A DNA stretch of 64,000 nt from positions 524,444 to 588,443 of the forward strand of contig NZ_CABVLY010000001.1 of assembly GCF_902498995.1 (NCBI RefSeq), in the 5' to 3' direction. Each line of letters begins with the position of its first letter. Positions within the stretch are counted from its first letter, which is position 1. The stretch comes from Burkholderia anthina (lineage in GTDB: Bacteria > Pseudomonadota > Gammaproteobacteria > Burkholderiales > Burkholderiaceae). Both the position numbers and the translations under genes were made by a program. The notes below the pieces were generated by a model. That model saw nothing but the letters and a program-made list of their open reading frames with translations, made no database searches and had not been told where the DNA came from. Of the stretch, positions 58,113 through 64,000 are shown in pieces.

Positions 58113-59267
58113 ATGGCCCTTTCGATCACCAGCAATTTCGACGCGGGCGCAATCGACGTCGTGTCGTGCGACAGCCCGGACGCGATCCGGCTGCGCGTGC
58201 GCGGCGACAGCCGCTCGGAATTCGCGCAATGGTTCTACTATCGCCTGACGGGCGCGCGCGGCGAGCGGTGCGTGATGTCGTTCGAGAATGCCGCCGAGTG
58301 CGCGTATCCGTCCGGATGGCGCAACTACGGCGCGGTCGCGAGCTACGACCGGGTCGACTGGTTCCGCGTGCCGACGACGTTCGACGGCAAGACGATGACC
58401 ATTGACCACACGCCTGAATTCGACAGCATCTACTACGCGTATTTCGAGCCATATTCGGAAGAGCGTCATGCGGCGTTTCTCGGTGCGGTCCAGCAGTTGC
58501 CGCAAGCGAGCGTCGTCGAGCTCGGACGCACGGTCGAGGGCCGTCCGATGTCGCTGCTGACGCTCGGCACGCCCGAAGTCGACGGCGCGCCGAAGAAGAA
58601 GGTGTGGATCATCGCGCGCCAGCATCCCGGCGAGACGATGGCCGAGTGGTTCGTCGAAGGGCTCGTCAAGCGTTTGGCCGGATGGGGCGACTGGGCGGGC
58701 GATCCGGTGGCGCGCAAGCTCTACGATCACGCGACGTTCTACATCGTCCCGAACATGAATCCGGACGGTAGCGTGCACGGCAACCTGCGCACCAACGCGG
58801 CAGGCGCGAACCTGAACCGCGAGTGGATGGCGCCCGACGCCGAGCGCAGCCCCGAAGTGCTGGCCGTGCGCGATGCGATCCATGCGATCGGCTGCGACAT
58901 GTTCTTCGACATCCACGGCGACGAGGATCTGCCGTACGTGTTCGTCGCCGGTTCGGAGATGCTGCCGAGTTTTACCGAGCAGCAGGGCAAGGAGCAGACC
59001 GCGTTCATCGAAGCATTCAAGGTCGCGAGCCCGGACTTCCAGACCGAGCATGGTTATGCGGCGAGCAAGTACAAGGAAGATGCGCTCAAGCTCGCATCGA
59101 AGTACATCGGTCATCAGTTCGGCTGCTTGTCGCTGACGCTCGAGATGCCGTTCAAGGACAATGCGAACCTGCCCGACGAGCGGGTTGGCTGGAACGGCGA
59201 GCGTAGCGCGGCGCTGGGTGCGGCCATGCTGGCGGCGATTCTCGTGCACGTCGAGAAGTTCGCGTAA
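58113..59267 (+). CDS. M14 family metallocarboxypeptidase, cytosolic CCP-like
   Basis: This 384-residue M14 peptidase has zinc ligands His171 and Glu174 (HPGET) and His268 (FDIHGDE), substrate motifs NMNPDG (214-219) and LNREW (234-238), and candidate catalytic Glu344 (TLEMPF). A beta-rich N-terminal domain precedes the catalytic one, as in cytosolic carboxypeptidases related to eukaryotic deglutamylases. There is no signal peptide, so it acts in the cytoplasm. The start follows AGGAGA. Confidence 0.88.
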   Translation: MALSITSNFDAGAIDVVSCDSPDAIRLRVRGDSRSEFAQWFYYRLTGARGERCVMSFENAAECAYPSGWRNYGAVASYDRVDWFRVPTTFDGKTMTIDHTPEFDSIYYAYFEPYSEERHAAFLGAVQQLPQASVVELGRTVEGRPMSLLTLGTPEVDGAPKKKVWIIARQHPGETMAEWFVEGLVKRLAGWGDWAGDPVARKLYDHATFYIVPNMNPDGSVHGNLRTNAAGANLNREWMAPDAERSPEVLAVRDAIHAIGCDMFFDIHGDEDLPYVFVAGSEMLPSFTEQQGKEQTAFIEAFKVASPDFQTEHGYAASKYKEDALKLASKYIGHQFGCLSLTLEMPFKDNANLPDERVGWNGERSAALGAAMLAAILVHVEKFA

Positions 59268-59286
59268 GCGCGCTTTTGCTGAAATG

Positions 59287-59324
59287 AAAAAGGCCGGGGC
59301 ATCATGCGATGCCTCGGCCTTTTT
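59287..59324. terminator. Bidirectional intrinsic terminator
   Basis: A long stem (AAAAAGGCCGGGGCATC with GATGCCTCGGCCTTTTT, one G-T pair) lies between convergent genes. T-runs flank both sides, so it serves both directions. Confidence 0.85.
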
Positions 59325-59350
59325 GCTTCTGTCGTTGCCGCTCCGTCGTA

Positions 59351-59995
59351 TCAGGACTTCTTCGCGGTTCTCTTCTTCACGGCTTTCTTCTGGCCGCCTG
59401 ATTTCTTCGCTGCAACCGCCTTCTTGCCGGTGCGGCCTGTTGCCTTGACCTTGCCGCGGTGCGATTTACCCTTGAATTTTTTCGTCGACGACGGGCGTTC
59501 AACGCGCGGCTTCAGCGGCGGAACAGGGTCGTTCCAGCTGAATGCAAGCATTTGCTGACCCACATAGCCGCAGCGAAATTTCAGCGGTGTCGGGTCGCTG
59601 CCGTCGCTATGGATGCCGAGGCCATCCACGGTAACGATGTTGTCGACCTTCACGCGCTGCTTGCCCTGATCGAACGAGTCGTTCCACGGCGTGATCGTGG
59701 CATTGCCGCTGTCGAATGCGTCCGGTGCGAAGTCGACACGATCGAAGGCCGACGACGTGCTGGCGATGAAGCTGCCGTGCGCCGCACAATCGGCAACGAT
59801 CGGATCGGCATGCATCTCGTTGACGAATTTGTTGATCAGTTCGGAGCGCTGGTCGAGGAGGTCGGCGAATACCGGTGCCGGAAGCGCAAGCGACAGGCCT
59901 GCGACACAGGCCGCCAGCTTGCCGAGCGCCCGGAAAAACCGGAGCGAGGCAGGAGAGCTGTCCATCTGGTTATTGGTGAGGAGCGAATGAGGCAT
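59351..59995 (-). CDS. Secreted protein with histone-like basic tail
   Basis: This 214-residue protein has a signal peptide (cleavage after APVFA, about residue 45 from this start) and a central domain of about 110 residues with two Cys (IVADCAAHG and LKFRCGYVG) that could pair. The last 50 residues are Lys/Ala-rich (KKAVAAKKSGGQKKAVKKR), like histone H1/HctB tails. A second Met ten codons in (MDSSPASL) is the alternative start. The central domain recalls a conserved Burkholderia periplasmic family; I do not recognise a function. Confidence 0.7.
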   Translation of the reverse strand: MPHSLLTNNQMDSSPASLRFFRALGKLAACVAGLSLALPAPVFADLLDQRSELINKFVNEMHADPIVADCAAHGSFIASTSSAFDRVDFAPDAFDSGNATITPWNDSFDQGKQRVKVDNIVTVDGLGIHSDGSDPTPLKFRCGYVGQQMLAFSWNDPVPPLKPRVERPSSTKKFKGKSHRGKVKATGRTGKKAVAAKKSGGQKKAVKKRTAKKS

Positions 59996-60134
59996 CGGGC
60001 ACGTATAGATGCCCGATGGAGAACAGGAGTTCAATCTTAGCGTAAAAAAGATGCGCGGCAGTAGGTGCCGCACTCTGCCGCGCTGCGGGAGAGGGGCGCA
60101 GCACGCGTTGTCCGCATTTCGACACGAAGCGCGT

Positions 60135-60809
60135 TCACGCGCGCGGACCGCCGAGACGATAGCGCCGAACGTCGAACGTCGTGACCCATGCCGGGCGATA
60201 TACGGCGATAAGCGCAGTTGCCATGCCGGTGAACCATGCTTCGCCAAGCGCGAGCAGCGCGGTGTTCAGCAGATAGCCGGCAGGAATCACGACGGGCACG
60301 CCGTCCGCGAGCGCGAGCTGCACGCCGGCTGCGGCCGCGGCGACCGTGATGATCGCGATGGCCGGCGACAGAAATCCCTGGCCGGTAATGAACGACGCGA
60401 GGTTATGCGGCAACCACGCGATCGCGGCGCGCTGCAGCAGCGCGGACACGGCGACCGGGAGCGCGCCGTAGACCAGATAGGTGAGGCCGATGCCCTGCCA
60501 CGACGCATCGAAGACGATCGCGGCGACGGCCGTGACGGCGGCCATCCCGATCAGTGCGAGCGTCCAGTCGAACAGTGTGACGAGCAGCGTCGCGCCGAGC
60601 AGATGCATGACGATGCCGTCCTCGAGCCATGCATTCGAGGCCCAGAGAACCGTGATCGCGGTGACGAGCGCGAGCCACACGTGCTGAAGCGTTGCGTCCT
60701 GGAGCCGGACGAAGGGGCGTCTCCAGATCGCGAGCGCGAGCAGCGCCACGGCGGCGATCCAGCCACCGACGCCAACCCAGAACGGAAGCGGTGTGAAAAG
60801 AAAACCCAT
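60135..60809 (-). CDS. CbiM-like ECF transporter membrane protein
   Basis: This 224-residue polytopic protein has six to seven helices. Its layout resembles CbiM/energy-coupling-factor permeases (MHLLGATLLVTLFDWTLALIGM; PAGYLLNTALLALGEAWFTGMATALIAVYRPAWV at the end). The N-terminal Met-His that binds Ni or Co in CbiM is absent (it starts MGFLFTPL), so metal transport is doubtful. No CbiQ or CbiO genes are nearby. Confidence 0.6.
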   Translation of the reverse strand: MGFLFTPLPFWVGVGGWIAAVALLALAIWRRPFVRLQDATLQHVWLALVTAITVLWASNAWLEDGIVMHLLGATLLVTLFDWTLALIGMAAVTAVAAIVFDASWQGIGLTYLVYGALPVAVSALLQRAAIAWLPHNLASFITGQGFLSPAIAIITVAAAAAGVQLALADGVPVVIPAGYLLNTALLALGEAWFTGMATALIAVYRPAWVTTFDVRRYRLGGPRA

Positions 60810-60879
60810 GCGTTCATATTACTCGTTGGGCATCAAAGGTGGGAATCCGCACATGCCGACCGTCGCAATATCGATACGA

Positions 60880-61716
60880 CTAGCGCTCGCGCCGAAACCG
60901 CGGCGTCGGCTCGGCCGCGAGCGGCAGATCCGGGGTGCCGGCGTTCGCGGCAGGCAACGGGTACGGACGGTTGTTCCGTTGCGCACGCAGCGGAACCGGG
61001 CCGCGTTCGCCGATGACGGGCTTGCGTACGCGATCGCGGTTTGCCAGCAATACCTCGAGATGTGGCGACAGCCAGCCGTTGTAGATCGCAACCGCGGCGG
61101 CGCGGTTTGCCGCGCCGAGTTGCTGGAAGATGCTGGCGAGGTGGATCTTCACCGTGCCTTCGCTGATGCCGAGCGTGCGGGCGATCATCTTGTTGGTACT
61201 GCCCATATGAACGAAGCGCATGATCTGCGCCTGTCTCGGCGACAGCAGGCCGGTTGGCGGGCGGCGCGGCAGCGATCCGGCGAGCGTCTGGAAATGGGTG
61301 TCGTGGCGTGCTGCCGCTGCGGACGGCAACAGGCTGAGCGCGATGGGCGGAATGTAATGACCGCCCAGCATCACCATTTCGAGTGCGCGTACGATCAGGT
61401 GCGGCCGGGTCGAGTGCGGGATCACGCCCGCGACGCCATAGTTGTAGAAGCGCTGGATGGCTTCCGGCGTGGATTCGTCGATCAATACCGCGGCAGGCGT
61501 CGGCGAGCAGGCGCTGCAGAGCGCCTGAAGTTCGCTGAGCCGTCCGACGTCCAGCCAGTCGATCGCAACGAGGTCGAAACGCTGGGTGCGCAGCAGCCGG
61601 CGCGCCTGGAAGCCGTCGGGTGCATCGTTGATGCTGGCGTGACGGTCGATCTGCCGTAGCAAGGCCTTCAGTCCGTCACGCCGCTCGGCGTCTGAGTTCA
61701 GCACCAGGAACCGCAT
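60880..61716 (-). CDS. LuxR/FixJ-type response regulator
   Basis: This 278-residue protein has an N-terminal receiver-like domain (about 1-120; putative phosphoacceptor Asp53 in DLVAID) and a LuxR helix-turn-helix at about 155-215 (LSPRQAQIMRFVHMGSTNKMIARTLGISEGTVKIHLASIF). A proline/arginine-rich tail of about 45 residues follows. GGAGG lies 7 nt before the ATG. No histidine kinase gene is adjacent, so it is an orphan; the receiver is diverged and may not be phosphorylated. Confidence 0.82.
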   Translation of the reverse strand: MRFLVLNSDAERRDGLKALLRQIDRHASINDAPDGFQARRLLRTQRFDLVAIDWLDVGRLSELQALCSACSPTPAAVLIDESTPEAIQRFYNYGVAGVIPHSTRPHLIVRALEMVMLGGHYIPPIALSLLPSAAAARHDTHFQTLAGSLPRRPPTGLLSPRQAQIMRFVHMGSTNKMIARTLGISEGTVKIHLASIFQQLGAANRAAAVAIYNGWLSPHLEVLLANRDRVRKPVIGERGPVPLRAQRNNRPYPLPAANAGTPDLPLAAEPTPRFRRER

Positions 61717-61829
61717 ATTCAACCTCCATAAGGTAAGTCATTGAGCTGCCGTCGGCATGCCGTGGGCCCGATAATGACAAAGACCTTACACGATGTCTGC
61801 TTGGCTGAAAGGCTTAGGAAAAGTCTGAA

Positions 61830-61847
61830 ATTTCCGGTGCCGGAAAT
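61830..61847. promoter_or_regulatory. Palindrome upstream of the LuxR-type regulator
   Basis: ATTTCCGG-TG-CCGGAAAT is an 18-bp near-perfect dyad about 115 bp upstream of the regulator gene. It could be an autoregulatory operator. The adjacent terminator hairpin is separate. Confidence 0.4.
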
Positions 61848-61859
61848 ACGGACGAGAAA

Positions 61860-61892
61860 AAAGCCGCTCCGGCTGGAACCGGGAGCGGCTTT
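61860..61892 (-). terminator. Terminator of the DUF2863 gene
   Basis: Stem AAAGCCGCTCC with GGAGCGGCTTT; on the minus strand it continues into TTTTTTCTC. It lies about 34 nt beyond the DUF2863 stop. Confidence 0.85.
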
Positions 61893-61925
61893 GTGCGGGC
61901 AGGCGCTGCAGGCCCGCGGCGTGGA

Positions 61926-63143
61926 TCAGTGAAAGTGCGGCTGCGCGGGGGAGGCGTCTTCAGGCATTTCCGCGTGGACGATTTCACCGAGCGGATCGGC
62001 GTACAGCGGCACGCCGCAGTCGTCGCAGTACTCGGGTTCGAAGCGGCCCGCGTGCCGCCGGACGTCGGTTACGCCGCATTCCTTCAGCAGACTCACGATT
62101 TCTTCGAGCGGCCCTTCCATCGGCGCTTCGCCTTCGAGCGTTGCGCTGTCGATCGATACGTCACCGTTCTCGCGGCCGTAGAGCGGCCACACGACGCCGT
62201 AGATCACGTCGTTGCTGGCGCGGCGCGTGAAGCCGACGCGATACTCGTCGATCCTGCGTTCGCCGAAGCCGGCGACCACCGCGCGCAGTTCCTGCGGCGC
62301 CGCACCAAGTGTGTCGAAAAGATAACGGATGGCTGTTCGGACGGTGTGCGGACGAATGCGTTCGTCCGCATCACGGCAAGCCGAATAGTACGCGTCCGGA
62401 AGCAGGCATTCGAACTCGCAGCCGGGGAGGGCAACCGACAGGTTCGGGCCGCCTTGGGCGGTCCACTGCTCGAGGCACTGGCCGCGTTCGATCCGGTTGC
62501 CGTGTTCTTCTTCCTGCCAGCGGAACAGCGGCGCGCCGGCCGGTGCGGCGACGACGGCGAGCAGAAAACGCGGGTCGGCCAGAATCGGCGAAGTTTCGGG
62601 CAGGTCGCCGAAGCTCAGTTTCGCGGCATGCTGACCGATTGCCGCATGCGCGAGTTGCTGCGCGAGCCGGTAAGTTTCGACGTGGTGCCGCGGCAACTGG
62701 TCGATGCTGTACAGGAACGGTGCGAGTCCGACGAGCGTGCCGCTCGCGAGCACGTGTGCCTGCAGGTGCGTACGCAGCGCGTCGGCGACGTCACCCTTGA
62801 GCGGGCCCGACGGAATCATGTAGCGCGTCCAGGCGAGAACGGGGACGGCGACCAGCAGCGCGTCATGCGGCTGACCATCGTGCTCGATCACCATCGACTC
62901 GCTGTGCGTTTCGGCCATGTCGGCGAGCGCGCCGTATGCATCGGGATGATTCTGCTGCAGATGGTCGAGTGCGGCGTCGAGCGTGGTCTGATTGCCGTTG
63001 CGAACGATCTTGGCGAGCAGCGCATCGAGCTTCGCTTCCCAGAAGCGATCCTCGATGCGGCTGCCCGAGGCGAAGAGCGCGAGCGACAGGCCGACCAGTT
63101 TGTCGGCGTCGGGGGGGAGGCGTTTGGCGATTCGCTGGCGCAT
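61926..63143 (-). CDS. DUF2863 family protein
   Basis: This 405-residue cytoplasmic protein matches DUF2863, found in beta-proteobacteria, of unknown function. MRQRIAKRLPPDADKLVGLSLALFASGSR is the typical start; a C-terminal zinc-ribbon-like CDDCG near residue 380 and a His-ending tail are visible. The start was chosen by family style and because a minus-strand TAGAAT at 63179-63184 would place transcription start about 30 nt upstream. A longer in-frame ATG exists but would precede that promoter. Confidence 0.8.
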   Translation of the reverse strand: MRQRIAKRLPPDADKLVGLSLALFASGSRIEDRFWEAKLDALLAKIVRNGNQTTLDAALDHLQQNHPDAYGALADMAETHSESMVIEHDGQPHDALLVAVPVLAWTRYMIPSGPLKGDVADALRTHLQAHVLASGTLVGLAPFLYSIDQLPRHHVETYRLAQQLAHAAIGQHAAKLSFGDLPETSPILADPRFLLAVVAAPAGAPLFRWQEEEHGNRIERGQCLEQWTAQGGPNLSVALPGCEFECLLPDAYYSACRDADERIRPHTVRTAIRYLFDTLGAAPQELRAVVAGFGERRIDEYRVGFTRRASNDVIYGVVWPLYGRENGDVSIDSATLEGEAPMEGPLEEIVSLLKECGVTDVRRHAGRFEPEYCDDCGVPLYADPLGEIVHAEMPEDASPAQPHFH

Positions 63144-63709
63144 ATTAAATACGTATAGAAAGAGGCGAAGAACCTCACATTCTAGTCCGTTCTTTGCACC
63201 ATAAGCGCTCTCGTGCTCGGGCATGGCCGGAAGGCCGAAACGAGGGTCATTGAAAAAATGCACCGAAATCTCTTGCGCGCTCGGCGGCGACTGCTTAGAA
63301 TCACGCCTCTTTCGCGCTAACGGAAACGCAGCGCGGGGGAAGAAGGAAGGGAAGCGGTGCGGTGAGGTTGCTGTCGAGCCTTGGCGCATACGGAGTTGAA
63401 CCCCCAGCCGTCGCGACGAAGCAGTTAAAAATGTTGTTGACGATCTGGAAAAAGCGGTTCATAATCTCGCTTCTCTGCTGCTGAAAACGCAGCGCTGCTG
63501 AGAAAGAAAGATTTCTCGCAGTCACGCTCTTTAAAAATTAACAGCCGATAAGTGTGGGCGCTTGATGGACGCGAACTGATCCTCGGATCAGATAGCGAAA
63601 GTATCAAGAGTCTCACACTAAAGTAAGTCAGGTTTATGAAGCAATTCATATTCCTGTCAGCTTTGAGTGAGCGACCGGTTCGAAAGAACCGAAAACAGTA
63701 ACAGGTTTA
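63144..63709 (+). promoter_or_regulatory. rRNA operon promoter and leader region
   Basis: There is no protein gene here. It holds two sigma-70 promoters for the rRNA operon: P1 at 63273-63301 (TTGCGC, 17 nt, TAGAAT) and P2 at 63437-63465 (TTGACG, 17 nt, CATAAT). A boxA-like antitermination element (CGCTCTTTAAAAATT) is at 63525-63539. The leader to 16S is about 240 nt from P2. Short open frames here are not credible genes. Confidence 0.75.
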
Positions 63710-64000
63710 AACTGAAGAGTTTGATCCTGGCTCAGATTGAACGCTGGCGGCATGCCTTACACATGCAAGTCGAACGGCAGCACGGGTGCTTGCACCTGGT
63801 GGCGAGTGGCGAACGGGTGAGTAATACATCGGAACATGTCCTGTAGTGGGGGATAGCCCGGCGAAAGCCGGATTAATACCGCATACGATCTCTGGATGAA
63901 AGCGGGGGACCTTCGGGCCTCGCGCTATAGGGTTGGCCGATGGCTGATTAGCTAGTTGGTGGGGTAAAGGCCTACCAAGGCGACGATCAGTAGCTGGTCT
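63710..64000 (+). rRNA. rrs: 16S ribosomal RNA, 5' part
   Basis: It begins AAACTGAAGAGTTTGATCC and continues with CTGGCTCAG and GAACGCTGGCGGCATGCC, matching bacterial 16S helix 1-3. The variable regions read as Burkholderia. The gene runs off the right edge of the window. Confidence 0.98.

Noticed and set aside
63301..63649. Short minus-strand frames upstream of the 16S rRNA
   Set aside because: They overlap the rRNA promoters and boxA leader and have no protein-like features.

Overview
The window looks like a stretch of the main chromosome of a Burkholderia species, most likely of the B. cepacia complex. The evidence is the high GC content with strong G/C third-position bias, the beta-proteobacterial gene order (ilvI-ilvH-ilvC-psd-pssA-leuA, rpsO-pnp, and tpiA-secG-tRNA-Leu followed by a 14-gene nuo operon), and a Burkholderia-type 16S rRNA 5' end at the right edge. 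Nearly everything is core genome. I see no insertion sequence, prophage, integrase or CRISPR array.

Layout. Positions 1-5.8 kb (+): a guanidine-II (mini-ykkC) riboswitch in front of a sugE/gdx guanidinium exporter, a DUF4126 membrane protein, a large FtsX-like permease, a truncated haemoglobin, an AlaX-type tRNA-editing protein and a DUF924 protein. 5.9-15.4 kb (-): an ArnT-like glycosyltransferase; a tetR-LOG-SDR operon; a lipid operon (PlcP-like phosphoesterase, GT4 glycosyltransferase, diacylglycerol kinase) with a Pho-box-like site upstream; and a sigma factor-DUF3619-DUF3106-RDD operon. 15.5-22.8 kb (+): branched-chain amino acid genes (ilvI, ilvH, ilvC, leuA) and phosphatidylethanolamine synthesis (psd, pssA). 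leuA is preceded by a leucine-rich leader peptide. 22.8-26 kb (-): a carbonic anhydrase/SulP pair and a lipoprotein. 26-32.7 kb (+): a periplasmic binding protein, rpsO, pnp, a quinone oxidoreductase, tpiA and secG. 32.8-48.3 kb (+): tRNA-Leu(GAG) and nuoA-N followed by a DUF2818 gene. 48.3-52.9 kb (+): a Nudix hydrolase, DUF1178, two acyl-CoA dehydrogenases and two MaoC hydratases. 52.9-63.1 kb: two glutathione transferases, a crotonase, an aminotransferase, a PIN protein, yaaA, an M14 carboxypeptidase, a secreted basic-tailed protein, a CbiM-like membrane protein, a LuxR-type regulator and a DUF2863 protein. 63.2-64 kb: rRNA operon promoters and the start of 16S rRNA.

The most interesting candidate system is the operon at 10.3-12.9 kb. 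The encoded phosphoesterase is of the COG2908/PlcP kind rather than a short LpxH. It is followed by a GT4 glycosyltransferase and a diacylglycerol kinase. Two CTGTCAY-like heptamers spaced by 4 nt (a PHO box layout) lie about 50 nt upstream. Together these suggest phosphate-starvation lipid remodelling: phospholipid to diacylglycerol, then either to a glycolipid or back to phosphatidate. Other noteworthy signals are the guanidine riboswitch, the apparently leaderless leuA leader peptide, the paired acyl-CoA dehydrogenases that look like a heteromer, and several promoter-overlapping palindromes that could be operators. All functional statements come from reading the sequence and family knowledge; no database search was run.
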